In this document: one piece after another, positions 32,771 through 41,182 of the stretch
Layout: each line of letters starts with the position of its first letter
Position numbering within the stretch: the first letter of the stretch is position 1
Source of the DNA: Massilia sp. BJB1822
Lineage (GTDB): Bacteria; Pseudomonadota; Gammaproteobacteria; Burkholderiales; Burkholderiaceae_D
DNA length: 64,000 nucleotides
Assembly: GCF_013369485.1 (NCBI RefSeq)
Contig: NZ_JABWEB010000014.1
Location: 62,001-126,000 of the forward strand
Direction of reading: 5' to 3'
Made by a program: the position numbers and the translations under genes
The notes under the pieces: generated by a model
Database searches by the model: none
Seen by the model: the letters and a program-made list of their open reading frames with translations, nothing else
Told to the model about the DNA's origin: nothing

Positions 32771-33706
32771 GTGGAATACAAGGATTACTACGCTGCGCTG
32801 GGCGTCGCCAAGACGGCCAGCGATGACGAGATCAAGCAGGCTTACCGCAAGCTGGTGCGCAAATACCATCCGGACGTCAGCAAGGAGCCGAATGCGGATG
32901 CGAAAACCAAGGAGCTGAACGAAGCCTACGCCGTGCTGTCGGACGCGGAAAAGCGCGCCGCCTACGATGAGCTGGGCACGGCGCGCCAGCGCGGCGGCTT
33001 CCAGTCGGGCGGCGGCTTCCGTCCGCCACCCGACTGGGGCGCGGATTTCGAGGCCAATGCCGACAAGGACCGCGACTTCTTCTCCGACCTGTTCGCCCAT
33101 GTGGGCGCGCGCCGGCGCAGCATGCGCATGCGCGGCGAAGACAGCCAGGCTGGCATCAGCATCAGCCTGCGCGACGCCTATCAGGGCGCTACCCGCACCA
33201 TCAATCTGCGCATCCCCGAACTCGACGAGCGCGCCCGCGTGGTCACGCGCGAGCGCACGCTGGATGTGCGCATCCCCGTCGGCGTGACCGCCGGCCAGCA
33301 ACTGCGCCTGAGCGGCCAGGGCCAGCCCGGTACCGGCGGCGCCGAGGCGGGCGACCTGTTCCTGGAAATCCAGTTCGAAAGCGATCCGCATTACCGCATC
33401 GAGGGGCGCGATGTGTACGAAACCGTGCCGGTGGCGCCTTGGGAGGCGGCGCTGGGCGGCGAGATCGACGTACCCACGCCGTCCGGCAAGGTCACGGTGA
33501 CGGTGCCGCCGCAGTCGAAGAGCGGGCGCAAGCTGCGCCTGAAGGGACGCGGCATTCCGGCCTCGGGGCCGAACAATACGGCGGGCGACCTTTACCTGCT
33601 GCTGGAAGTGGCGCTGCCGCCGGCCGACACGGAACGCGCGCGCGCCCTGTATCAACAAATGGCGCGTGAACTGGCTTTCAATCCGCGCGCCGCGCTGGGA
33701 GGCTAG
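32771..33706 (+). CDS. cbpA: Curved-DNA-binding DnaJ-class chaperone CbpA
   Basis: 311 aa. An N-terminal J domain (residues about 3-68) carries the HPD motif in KYHPDVSKEP. A Gly/Phe-rich linker and two C-terminal DnaJ substrate-binding domains without the zinc finger follow, the CbpA plan. It is a DnaK co-chaperone and nucleoid-associated protein. Start is GTG 32771, with GGAGAG upstream. cbpM follows after three bases. Confidence 0.93.
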   Translation: MEYKDYYAALGVAKTASDDEIKQAYRKLVRKYHPDVSKEPNADAKTKELNEAYAVLSDAEKRAAYDELGTARQRGGFQSGGGFRPPPDWGADFEANADKDRDFFSDLFAHVGARRRSMRMRGEDSQAGISISLRDAYQGATRTINLRIPELDERARVVTRERTLDVRIPVGVTAGQQLRLSGQGQPGTGGAEAGDLFLEIQFESDPHYRIEGRDVYETVPVAPWEAALGGEIDVPTPSGKVTVTVPPQSKSGRKLRLKGRGIPASGPNNTAGDLYLLLEVALPPADTERARALYQQMARELAFNPRAALGG

Positions 33707-33709
33707 GCC

Positions 33710-34024
33710 ATGGCAAGCGATGCGACCATGCATGGCGTCTTGCTGGAAGAGGCGGCGCTGACGCTGGAAGAACTGGCGCGGGTGTGCGCCGTGGAGCCGG
33801 ACTGGGTGCTGCAGCATGTGCGGGCCGGCGTGCTGCTGACGGATGCTGGTCAGGCGCGTGAGCACTGGCGCTTTACCAGCGTTGACCTAGTGCGCGCGCG
33901 CCAGCTGCTGGAGGTGGAGCAGGTCTTCGATGCCAATGAGGATGTGGCGGCGCTGGTGGTGGATTTGAGCGAGGAAGTGCGCCGCCTGAAAGCCCGCCTG
34001 CGCGTGGCCGGCATCGCCAGTTGA
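33710..34024 (+). CDS. cbpM: Chaperone modulator CbpM
   Basis: 104 aa MerR-like helical protein (ALTLEELARVCAVEPDWVLQ near residue 14; a C-terminal coiled coil VVDLSEEVRRLKARLRV). CbpM inhibits CbpA by binding its J domain. Co-transcribed with cbpA, three bases apart. Confidence 0.88.
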   Translation: MASDATMHGVLLEEAALTLEELARVCAVEPDWVLQHVRAGVLLTDAGQAREHWRFTSVDLVRARQLLEVEQVFDANEDVAALVVDLSEEVRRLKARLRVAGIAS

Positions 34025-34062
34025 GGGCGAGGCGCGGCCAGGCCGGCGGACTTGGAATGGCC

Positions 34063-34356
34063 TTAGCGCCGTTTATCGTCCGGACCGAGGTTGCCGCCAC
34101 GGTGCGGGGCGATGAATTCATCGTTTTCGTCTTCGGGTGTCTCGCCTTGCCGGCTGCCCGGCTGGCGCTGGGATTGCTGGTTGGCGTATGAATCGCCCGA
34201 TTGCTGGCTGCGCCAGTCGTCGCTCTGCTCCTTGCGCGCCTTGTCCGACTGCTGGCTGTCGCTGCGCGTGCCGGTTTTCTGCTGCCCCTGCTGGTTGACG
34301 GATTGGAACTGATCCTGTTGCCGATCCTGCTGGCCGGATTGCTTAGGCTTCGTCAT
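34063..34356 (-). CDS. Hypothetical Gln/Ser-rich hydrophilic protein
   Basis: 97 aa, strongly hydrophilic and Gln/Asp/Ser/Arg-rich (MTKPKQSGQQDRQQDQFQSV and ending APHRGGNLGPDDKRR), with no membrane or signal segment; probably disordered. Such proteins are often linked to desiccation or general stress, which is an inference from composition. The reverse strand also has an open frame but lacks coding-type composition. Confidence 0.55.
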   Translation of the reverse strand: MTKPKQSGQQDRQQDQFQSVNQQGQQKTGTRSDSQQSDKARKEQSDDWRSQQSGDSYANQQSQRQPGSRQGETPEDENDEFIAPHRGGNLGPDDKRR

Positions 34357-34475
34357 GATCTGCGTCTCCTGTTGAAAGGTTGCGGCGGTGCTGACGCAGC
34401 CGCCATAACCATGCTAGGTCGGGAACGGCAGGGTGTGTGTAGGCGCACGCGCTGCCCCCTTGTAGGAGCAGGCCC

Positions 34476-35393
34476 TCAGAATGTTGGGTGGGGCAGGGTA
34501 TGGTCGAGTTCAACGAATTGCTGGATCAGCCAGCGCGTGGCCGGCCCAGGTTCCTCATCCTTGCGGCGGATGACGAAGAGCGGATAGTGGAAGGCGCCGC
34601 CATCCTGGATTTTCAGCTCGACCAGGCGGCCGTTTTCCAGGTCGTCGCGCACCACCGATTCCGGCATGCTGCCCCAGCCGATGCCGCCGCGCAGCAGCGC
34701 GTGCTTGGCGCCCAGATCGCCCAGACGCCAGTCGCGCAAACCGAGCACGCCGAAATCCTGGCCTTCGGTCAGCTTGCTGCGGTCGGTCAGCACCAGTTGC
34801 AGATGTTCGCGCGCAATGGCATTGGGGATGCTGCCTTCCAGGCGCGCCAGCGGATGCAGGGGCGAGCAGACCGGCAGTAGCGTGGCGTGACCGGCCGTTT
34901 CGCGGTCCAGCGCATCGGGCGTGTTCACGGTGTAGCCGCTCAGGCCCACGTTGGCGCGCCGCTCCAGCACCATTTGCGTGACCGCGCCCAGCGCCTCGGT
35001 GTGCAGGCGCATGGCGACGGTGGGGAAGTGCTCCTGGAAGGCGTCGAGAATCTGCACCAGATGGCAGGTGGGGAACATCACGTCGACCACCAGCGAGACT
35101 TCGGCTTCCATGCCTGAACCGAGGGCTTTGGCGCGGGCGCGCATCGAGTCCACCCGCATCAGCACCGCGCGCGCGTCCGACAGCAGGGCTTTGCCGGCCT
35201 CGGTCAGCGTCGGTTTGCGCTTGCTGCGGTCGAACAGGGCGATATTCAACTGGTCTTCCAGATTGGCGACCGTGTAGCTGATCACCGATTGCGTGCGGTG
35301 CAGGGCGCGCGCCGCATGGGCGAAGCCGCCATGGTCGATCACGGCGGTAAATACGCGTAATTGTTCGAGGGAAGGCAGGCCGGGGTCGCGCAT
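34476..35393 (-). CDS. LysR-family regulator divergent from azoR
   Basis: 305 aa. An N-terminal helix-turn-helix (LEQLRVFTAVIDHGGFAHAA, then RTQSVISYTVANLEDQLN) and a LysR substrate domain are present. It is transcribed away from the azoreductase gene across a 101-bp AT-rich gap containing AGAAAATCGATTAATTTGAT, suitable for T-N11-A LysR boxes. It most likely controls azoR in response to a quinone or electrophile; the effector is unproven. Confidence 0.87.
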   Translation of the reverse strand: MRDPGLPSLEQLRVFTAVIDHGGFAHAARALHRTQSVISYTVANLEDQLNIALFDRSKRKPTLTEAGKALLSDARAVLMRVDSMRARAKALGSGMEAEVSLVVDVMFPTCHLVQILDAFQEHFPTVAMRLHTEALGAVTQMVLERRANVGLSGYTVNTPDALDRETAGHATLLPVCSPLHPLARLEGSIPNAIAREHLQLVLTDRSKLTEGQDFGVLGLRDWRLGDLGAKHALLRGGIGWGSMPESVVRDDLENGRLVELKIQDGGAFHYPLFVIRRKDEEPGPATRWLIQQFVELDHTLPHPTF

Positions 35394-35494
35394 ATATCAA
35401 GAAAATCGATTAATTTGATTCAGATAAAACTGGTTTTCTCGATAGTAAACGCGAACTAAGATGGACGCAATCCCCACCCCATCAGGAGTTCATC

Positions 35495-36109
35495 GTGGCA
35501 AATGTTCTGTACATCAATAGCAGCGTGCGTAGTTCCGGTTCCCTGTCGCGCCAGTTGTCGGCCGAGTTCATCGCCAAATGGCGGGCCGCCAATCCGGGCG
35601 ACAGCATCGTCGAGCGCGACCTGGCGGCGCAGCCCGTGCCCCATCTGAGCGAGGAAATGATGGGCGCCTTCTTCACGGCGCCGGAGCAGCGCAATGCCGA
35701 GCAGGCGGCCGTGGTCAAAACCTCCGATGCGCTGGTGGCCGAGCTGTTCGCCGCCGATGTGATCGTGATCGGCGCGCCGATGTACAACTTCTCGATTTCC
35801 TCCACGCTGAAAGCCTGGATCGACCATATCGCGCGCGCCGGCCTCACCTTCAAGTACACCGAGAACGGCCCGGTGGGCCTGGTGCAGGGCAAGAAGGTGT
35901 ATGTGTTCACCGCCAGCGGCGGCGTGTACAGCGAAGGCCCAGGCGGCGGCTTCGATTTCCTCAGCACTTATCTGCGCGCGGCGCTGGGCTTCCTCGGCAT
36001 GAGCGACATCCGCTTCATCCAGGCCGAAGGCGTCGCCGGGGGCGAGCAGGCGGTGGCCGACACCGTGGCCAAAGGCCGCCAGACCATCGAACAGCTGCTG
36101 GCCGCCTGA
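35495..36109 (+). CDS. azoR: FMN-dependent NADH-azoreductase / quinone reductase
   Basis: 204 aa flavodoxin-like reductase. The N-terminus MANVLYINSSVRSSGSLSRQ binds FMN phosphate, APMYNFSISSTLKAWIDHIA near residue 90 is the family signature, and VFTASGGVY near 135 contacts the flavin. It reduces quinones and azo compounds in the cytoplasm. Divergent from a LysR gene that probably regulates it. Confidence 0.92.
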   Translation: MANVLYINSSVRSSGSLSRQLSAEFIAKWRAANPGDSIVERDLAAQPVPHLSEEMMGAFFTAPEQRNAEQAAVVKTSDALVAELFAADVIVIGAPMYNFSISSTLKAWIDHIARAGLTFKYTENGPVGLVQGKKVYVFTASGGVYSEGPGGGFDFLSTYLRAALGFLGMSDIRFIQAEGVAGGEQAVADTVAKGRQTIEQLLAA

Positions 36110-36198
36110 TGGCTTGAGGCCGCGGCGGCGGCTGTTTTTGATAGATTCCGTGGCAGCCGGTATCATGCTGGATACCAAGCGCGCCACGGAGTCCCGCA

Positions 36199-37059
36199 AT
36201 GAAACGCCAGCTGCACCTTCTCGTCATCGATCCGCAGAACGATTTCTGCGACCTGCCGGACAGTTATCGTCCCGAAAACCCCGCCACGCGCACCGCGCAC
36301 GCGCCGGCCTTGCCGGTGCGGGGCGACCATCAGGACATGCTGCGCCTGGCGGGACTGATCAACCGGGGCCGCCATGGCCTGAGCGAGATCAGCGTCACCC
36401 TCGATTCCCACCACCGCTACGATATCGCCCACCCGACCTTCTGGTATGCGGCCGATGGCGCGGCCGTGGCGCCTTTCACCGAAATATCCACCGCCGACGT
36501 GCGCGCCGCGCGCTTCCTGCCGCGCGACCGGGCAGCCTTGCCGCGCGTGCTCTCCTACCTGGAGCAGCTGGAAGCGAATGGCCGCTACCGCCTGATGGTC
36601 TGGCCTGTGCATTGCGAGATCGGTTCCTGGGGCCACAATGTGCACGAAGACGTGCGCGCCGCCTATAACCGCTGGGAAGATGCGGCGCTGGGCGTGGTGA
36701 CCAAGATCGCCAAGGGTTCCAACCCGTGGACCGAGCACTATTCCGCCGTGATGGCCGAGGTGCCGGACGATGCCGATCCCGATACGCAGTTGAACCGCGG
36801 CCTGATCGCAAGCCTGGCCCAGGCCGACCGCGTGTATATCGCGGGCGAAGCGAGCAGCCACTGCGTCAAAGCCACCACCGAGCATATCGCCGACAATATC
36901 GACCCCGCGCGCCTGGTGCTGATCACCGACTGCATGAGTCCCGTGGCCGGCTTCGAACAGCAGCAGCACGGCTTCCTGCAGGCGATGCAGGCGCGCGGCG
37001 TGCAATTGGCGCAATCGGGCGATGTGCTGCAGGAATTGCTGACCAACGCCGGCCGCTAA
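36199..37059 (+). CDS. Cysteine hydrolase, nicotinamidase-like
   Basis: 286 aa isochorismatase-fold hydrolase, longer than typical nicotinamidases (about 210 aa). The triad is visible: Asp11 (LLVIDPQNDF), Lys near 172 (TKIAKGSNPWTEHYSA) and Cys222 (GEASSHCVKAT). Probable metal ligands lie in LDSHHRYDIAHP near residue 68. It is 26 bases before pncB, so deamidation of nicotinamide to nicotinate feeding NAD salvage is the natural role. Confidence 0.8.
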   Translation: MKRQLHLLVIDPQNDFCDLPDSYRPENPATRTAHAPALPVRGDHQDMLRLAGLINRGRHGLSEISVTLDSHHRYDIAHPTFWYAADGAAVAPFTEISTADVRAARFLPRDRAALPRVLSYLEQLEANGRYRLMVWPVHCEIGSWGHNVHEDVRAAYNRWEDAALGVVTKIAKGSNPWTEHYSAVMAEVPDDADPDTQLNRGLIASLAQADRVYIAGEASSHCVKATTEHIADNIDPARLVLITDCMSPVAGFEQQQHGFLQAMQARGVQLAQSGDVLQELLTNAGR

Positions 37060-37085
37060 GCTGTCCCTTACTGGAGAATTACCGC

Positions 37086-38276
37086 ATGATCCCCGTCGTC
37101 CGCAGTCTGCTGGAAACCGACCTGTATAAATTCACCATGTGGCAAGCGCTGCTGCATAGCCAGCCGAATTCGCATACCGAATACGAATTCGTCTGCCGCA
37201 ATGCGCCGGTCTTCCCGCTGGCCCAGCTGAAGGAGGAAGTCGAGGAGCAGCTCGACCATCTATGCGCGATGTCCTTCAGCGAGGACGAGCTGTCCTATCT
37301 GCGTTCGCTGCGCTATATGAAGAGCGACTTCGTCGACTTCCTCACAGTGTTCCGCTTCCAGCGCAAATTCATCACGGTCGAAACCGATGGCGAGCGCCTG
37401 GTGATCCACGCCGCCGGTCCGCAGGTGCACGTGATGGGCTTCGAAATCTTTGTGCTCTACATCGTCAATGAGCTGTACTTCCGCCGTTTCGACGAAGAGT
37501 CGGCGTTGGAGGAAGGCCGCGCGCGCCTGCACGACAAGCTGCGCGCACTGAAGGAATTCGGCAATCTGCCGGGATTGCGCCACCCCTTCGAATTCTCCGA
37601 CTTCGGCCTGCGCCGCCGTTTCTCGGCCGCCTGGCACGATGAAGTGGTGCAGACGCTGGCGGCCGAAGCGCCGCGCTTCTTCAAGGGCACGTCGAACGTC
37701 TACCTGGCCAAGAAGTTCGGCCTGTTCCCGATCGGGACCATGGCGCATGAATATATCCAGTCCTTCCAGGCTTTCGGCGTGCGTCTGCGCGATTTCCAGA
37801 AGGCGGCGCTGGAGGATTGGGTGCAGGAATACCGCGGCGACCTCGGTATCGCCCTGACCGACGTGGTGGGCATGGATGCCTTCCTCGACGACTTCGACCT
37901 CTACTTCGCCAAGCTGTTCGACGGCCTGCGCCATGACTCGGGCGATCCCGTGCTGTGGGGCGAGAAGGCCATCGCCCACTACGCCGCGCTGCGCATCGAT
38001 TCGAACACCAAGCGCCTGGTGTTCTCCGACGGCCTGGATTTCGACACCGCCTTCAGCCTGTACCGCCATTTCGCCAACCGCATCATGACCGGTTTCGGCA
38101 TCGGCACGCATCTGACCAATGATGTGGGGCTGACGCCGCTGAATATCGTCATGAAGCTCATCCGCTGCAATGGGCAGTCGGTGGCCAAGCTGTCCGACTC
38201 GCCGGGTAAGACCTTGTGCAAGGATGAGACTTTCCTCGCTTACTTGCGGCAGGTGTTTCACCACAGCGCATCGTGA
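37086..38276 (+). CDS. pncB: Nicotinate phosphoribosyltransferase
   Basis: 396 aa. It transfers phosphoribose from PRPP to nicotinate with ATP hydrolysis in NAD salvage. Recognised from LLETDLYKFTMWQALLHSQP at the start, GTSNVYLAKKFGLFPIGTMA with the following histidine (HEYIQS) near residue 220, and GLRHDSGDPVLWGEKAI near 280. It follows the nicotinamidase-like gene in the same operon. Confidence 0.95.
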   Translation: MIPVVRSLLETDLYKFTMWQALLHSQPNSHTEYEFVCRNAPVFPLAQLKEEVEEQLDHLCAMSFSEDELSYLRSLRYMKSDFVDFLTVFRFQRKFITVETDGERLVIHAAGPQVHVMGFEIFVLYIVNELYFRRFDEESALEEGRARLHDKLRALKEFGNLPGLRHPFEFSDFGLRRRFSAAWHDEVVQTLAAEAPRFFKGTSNVYLAKKFGLFPIGTMAHEYIQSFQAFGVRLRDFQKAALEDWVQEYRGDLGIALTDVVGMDAFLDDFDLYFAKLFDGLRHDSGDPVLWGEKAIAHYAALRIDSNTKRLVFSDGLDFDTAFSLYRHFANRIMTGFGIGTHLTNDVGLTPLNIVMKLIRCNGQSVAKLSDSPGKTLCKDETFLAYLRQVFHHSAS

Positions 38277-38340
38277 GAAGACGCGCTTGAATTAAGCCAG
38301 CTAATTCCTGTTTTTCTTTGGATTTCCTGATGGAAATTCA

Positions 38341-38380
38341 TGACACCATGCTTTTGCATTGGAAAAATGCAAATTTGAAA
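38341..38380 (+). promoter_or_regulatory. Shared upstream element of the PEP-CTERM/TLD paralogues, copy 1
   Basis: TGACACCATG followed about ten bases later by TGGAA, then an A/T-rich stretch, 57 bases before the start codon. The same arrangement lies 53 bases before the second paralogue (39539). It is probably a promoter or operator; the spacing does not fit a sigma54 -24/-12 element. Confidence 0.4.
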
Positions 38381-38397
38381 AACTTTTAGGAATAGCG

Positions 38398-39096
38398 ATG
38401 CTTAAGAAAACCGCTGTGTGCGCGGCCATGATGGCTGCGATGACGGCCCATGCCGGCGTCATTAAAGGCTCCTCCACTTTGCTGGACGCTCAAGGATTGG
38501 CGCAGATGGAAACCTGGATTGGCAAGGGTGAACTGACTGTAACCAATATTTTTACCAAGATCGCAGGGCAAAGCAATTCCCGAGATTTTCATCGGGCTGT
38601 TGATGATCTTGGGCCGGCTTTTGTCATCTTTAACGCATCCAGCGACAAAGGTGCAAGCTGGAAGACTATCGGTGGGTATAGCAAAGTGGGCTTCACCTCA
38701 AAGTATGTTGGGTCAGACTATTATGTCCCGGTGGAAGAGAACTTTGTTTTCAATATGACAAATTTGGAAATTTGGGCCCAAACCAAGCGCTACCGTACAA
38801 ATAATTCTTTGGATTATGGTCCTCGGTTCGACTCGGATCTTGTAGTGAATACTCAGCTGACGAATGGTATGTCAATGAGCTATTCCCATGGCAATGTGCC
38901 GACGGGGCGCTCGCTTTTGGATAGCTCCAAGCCTTGGGGCAACTTCATTGTCCGCGAATTTGAAGTGTTCGGCCTGGAGCCATACAAGAAGCCGGAGCCG
39001 GGTAATCCAATACCGGAACCGGCATCCCTGGCCTTGTTAGGAACAGGGCTGGCAGGTATTGCGCTACTACAGCGCAAAAGACAGCGCAAGGCCTGA
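38398..39096 (+). CDS. PEP-CTERM-anchored TLD-domain protein, paralogue 1
   Basis: 232 aa. A signal peptide (MLKKTAVCAAMMAAMTAHA) is followed by a TLD-like domain (MHWIGKG-type start, here METWIGKGELTVTNIFTKI; then FVIFNASSDKGASWKTIGGY). The C-terminal sorting signal is PEPASLALLGTGLAGIALLQ plus basic residues. Exosortase would process it for export or anchoring in the exopolysaccharide matrix. It is a tandem paralogue of 39592-40311, separated from it by a minus-strand gene. Start ATG 38398 follows TTAGGAATAGC. Confidence 0.85.
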   Translation: MLKKTAVCAAMMAAMTAHAGVIKGSSTLLDAQGLAQMETWIGKGELTVTNIFTKIAGQSNSRDFHRAVDDLGPAFVIFNASSDKGASWKTIGGYSKVGFTSKYVGSDYYVPVEENFVFNMTNLEIWAQTKRYRTNNSLDYGPRFDSDLVVNTQLTNGMSMSYSHGNVPTGRSLLDSSKPWGNFIVREFEVFGLEPYKKPEPGNPIPEPASLALLGTGLAGIALLQRKRQRKA

Positions 39097-39118
39097 CAAG
39101 CCTATGCCTTCCCAATAG

Positions 39119-39421
39119 CTATGCCTCGGTAGCGCCATAGTGGCGCATGATGGCGTCCGCCTGCTCACGGTGAACGTCATCATCTACATCGACGCTGAGC
39201 AGGGCGGTGGGGCTGACGAGCGGCTGATCTGTATCGTCGGCCGCATCGGGCGTCAGCGAATCGAAGAGATTGCGTACGGCGCTGGTAGATGTATCGGCTT
39301 GCCGCGCCTCGTGCCGGTTCATCTGCACAGCCGCCGCGCGCCAGCCTGCATTCAGCAGCGCTGCCCGCGCCTGCTCAGCATCCGCGATTTTCTTGAAGTT
39401 GCGATGGATAGTCTTCGTCAT
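39119..39421 (-). CDS. YflT/general-stress-17M-like small protein
   Basis: 100 aa. KKIADAEQARAALLNAGWRA near residue 10 and a C-terminal ALLSVDVDDDVHREQADAIM block ending RHYGATEA resemble the YflT-type heat-induced stress domain. ATG 39419-39421 follows GGAGGAA. It sits antisense between the two PEP-CTERM/TLD paralogues. Confidence 0.6.
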   Translation of the reverse strand: MTKTIHRNFKKIADAEQARAALLNAGWRAAAVQMNRHEARQADTSTSAVRNLFDSLTPDAADDTDQPLVSPTALLSVDVDDDVHREQADAIMRHYGATEA

Positions 39422-39538
39422 AAATTCCTCCTTCTCCACATTATGCGTGCTTTGCTGTGGAAGAACTGTTCATTTCCTTATGGAATTAAACAAAGGCAGG
39501 ATTACCCCTTTATTTCTAAGATTTACTTTACGGAACTA

Positions 39539-39575
39539 TGACACCATGTTGTCTTAATGGAATTTTAATTTTTGG
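39539..39575 (+). promoter_or_regulatory. Shared upstream element of the PEP-CTERM/TLD paralogues, copy 2
   Basis: TGACACCATG with TGGAA ten bases later and an A/T-rich stretch, 53 bases before the second paralogue; see 38341. The surrounding DNA has otherwise diverged, so the element looks selected. Confidence 0.4.
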
Positions 39576-39591
39576 GACATAAGAGGGTCAT

Positions 39592-40311
39592 ATGTTGAAA
39601 AAACTGATTGCTGGCGCCGCCTTGTTCATGGTTACCGTGGCACATGCTGGGGTGATTGTTGGCTCTTCGCAGCTGCTTGACACCGATGGCTTAGCACAAA
39701 TGGAAGGCTGGATTGGGAAAGGGCCGCTTACGCTCACCAATATATTTACCAAAACGCCAACCCAGAGCACGACGAAACAATACTATGCAGCAGTAGAGGG
39801 TAGGGGAGCTGCTTTCGTAATTTTTAATGCCTCAGAAGACAATGGGAAATCATGGAAGATTATTGGTGGCTATAGCCCTATTGGTTTCTCATCTAAGCGT
39901 CAAAGCTCCGATTATCGTCCTCCTAGCGATACATTCATTTTCAATCTAACCGATCATGAGAAAAGGGTTATGAGTAAGGGGTATATGACTAACAATTCAA
40001 TTGACTATGGTCCAAGATTTTATTCAGATTTGGTTGTGTTGAATGATTTCTCGCGAGGCTCCTCGTTTAGCTACGTATTCGGAAATTTACCAACTGGTCG
40101 ATCGTTGCTAGATGGCTCTCGCCCGGAGGCAAGATTCATTGTGCGTGAGTTTGAAGTGTTTGGGCTCGCTCCCTACAAGGAACCGGATCCGGTGAAACCA
40201 GTTCCAGAACCCGAATCGCTGGCATTGCTGGGTATCGGCCTGCTGGGACTGACGCTGGTGCGGCGTAAGAAGTCCAAAGATAAAAAGCTCAATGGTCAGA
40301 CACCTCGCTAA
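39592..40311 (+). CDS. PEP-CTERM-anchored TLD-domain protein, paralogue 2
   Basis: 239 aa, same plan as paralogue 1: signal peptide (MLKKLIAGAALFMVTVAHAG), TLD-like domain (MEGWIGKGPLTLTNIFTKTP and FVIFNASEDNGKSWKIIGGY) and PEP-CTERM sorting signal (PEPESLALLGIGLLGLTLVR then RRKKSK). The DNA is clearly AT-richer than the flanking genes. It most likely arose by duplication, perhaps after transfer, and is an exosortase substrate. Confidence 0.85.
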   Translation: MLKKLIAGAALFMVTVAHAGVIVGSSQLLDTDGLAQMEGWIGKGPLTLTNIFTKTPTQSTTKQYYAAVEGRGAAFVIFNASEDNGKSWKIIGGYSPIGFSSKRQSSDYRPPSDTFIFNLTDHEKRVMSKGYMTNNSIDYGPRFYSDLVVLNDFSRGSSFSYVFGNLPTGRSLLDGSRPEARFIVREFEVFGLAPYKEPDPVKPVPEPESLALLGIGLLGLTLVRRKKSKDKKLNGQTPR

Positions 40312-40399
40312 CCACGCTAAATTCTTCTATGGCCAAATAGTTTACATATATAAATTTTAGTTGTATTGTTGCAAAGGTATTTGGCAAAGAAAGCAATTT

Positions 40400-40642
40400 A
40401 TGGTCAAGGAAGTGTTGCTGGTGCTGGCCCTGCTGGCATCCGCGCCGGTGATGGCAGCGGAAGAGGCCGCAAGCACTCTGCCGCTGCGTAATGGCTTGGT
40501 GGAAAGTGCTGCAAGCAAGGAGAAACCTGTGCAGAAGCCAGAGCGCGCCAGTATCCCAGAAGAGCGTGTGCCTGAACCCAGTCCGGTGGCTATCCTTGCC
40601 ACGATCCTCTTGGGCCTGGCGCTGGTGCGCATGAAGCACTGA
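40400..40642 (+). CDS. Short PEP-CTERM protein
   Basis: 80 aa. A signal peptide (MVKEVLLVLALLASAPVMAA) and about 35 mature residues precede a C-terminal sorting signal VPEPSPVAILATILLGLALV and RMKH. Almost the whole protein is export and sorting signals. The ribosome site is weak (AAGAAAGC), so the start ATG 40400 is chosen by the signal peptide. Terminator directly downstream. Confidence 0.6.
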   Translation: MVKEVLLVLALLASAPVMAAEEAASTLPLRNGLVESAASKEKPVQKPERASIPEERVPEPSPVAILATILLGLALVRMKH

Positions 40643-40656
40643 GGGTATGAAATGAA

Positions 40657-40680
40657 AACGGGGCGTAAAGCCCCGTTGTT
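40657..40680. terminator. Bidirectional intrinsic terminator
   Basis: Perfect stem AACGGGGC/GCCCCGTT with a five-base loop, with GTTTTG on the plus strand and TTTTCATTTC on the minus strand, between the convergent short PEP-CTERM and monooxygenase genes. Confidence 0.75.
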
Positions 40681-40684
40681 TTGA

Positions 40685-40984
40685 TCAGAAGCCGTTCAAG
40701 GCATTCTGTGTATGCTCGACTCTGGGCGGTGCCGCAAAGAAGGGGCCGACTAGCGCGCGCCAAGTCGTGAACGTCTCGCTGCTGCGGAACTGCACGGTGT
40801 GATGCTCCAGCGTCTCCCAGCCGATTACGAGATGGTAGGTATCCTGCCGTTCGATGATGCGTTCAAGCCGCATCGACAAGCACCCCGGCGAAGCGCGGAA
40901 GAGCGGCACCGCCTCGCGCACCGCCGCCTCAAAGTCAGCGTGGGCATCCGGTTTGATCTGAATCTCAGCAATCTCATAAATCAT
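40685..40984 (-). CDS. Antibiotic biosynthesis monooxygenase (ABM)-domain protein
   Basis: 99 aa ferredoxin-like dimeric alpha-beta barrel (MIYEIAEIQIKPDAHADFEA, then SPGCLSMRLERIIERQDTYH and IGWETLEHHTVQFRSSETF). Such proteins act as small monooxygenases or quinol oxidases; the substrate is unknown. ATG 40982-40984 follows GGAG at seven bases. Confidence 0.85.
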   Translation of the reverse strand: MIYEIAEIQIKPDAHADFEAAVREAVPLFRASPGCLSMRLERIIERQDTYHLVIGWETLEHHTVQFRSSETFTTWRALVGPFFAAPPRVEHTQNALNGF

Positions 40985-41060
40985 AAGCAGCTCCACAGTT
41001 GGCAAACGCCCATTCTGGCATGAAACCGCTCACGCCCGCCAAGCCGCCCCCTTTGATCCA

Positions 41061-41180
41061 AATCAAACAATGTCTAACCCTGGTGTCAGGCACCAAGGTT
41101 AGACATTTCCTGCGCAAGATCAAACAATGTCCGACCCCAGTGCCTGACACCAGGGTGGACATTTTTTGATTTGGCGCAAA
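41061..41180. repeat. Composite palindromic repeat, family A, copy 3
   Basis: The left palindrome runs from TGTCTAACCC through TGGTGTCAGGCACCA to GGTTAGACA, and the right palindrome from TGTCCGACC through GCCTGACACC. The unit closes with TTTGATTTGGCGCAAA, as in copies 1 and 2. The interior is shorter (about 50 bp) and lacks the GGCGGCCCC insert. It lies directly after the stop of the TonB-receptor gene. Confidence 0.88.
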
Positions 41181-41182
41181 GC

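Noticed and set aside
38341..38365. A sigma54 promoter before the PEP-CTERM genes (TGACAC...TTGCA)
   Set aside because: The GG/GC pair is degenerate, the spacing is two bases too long at the first gene and absent at the second.
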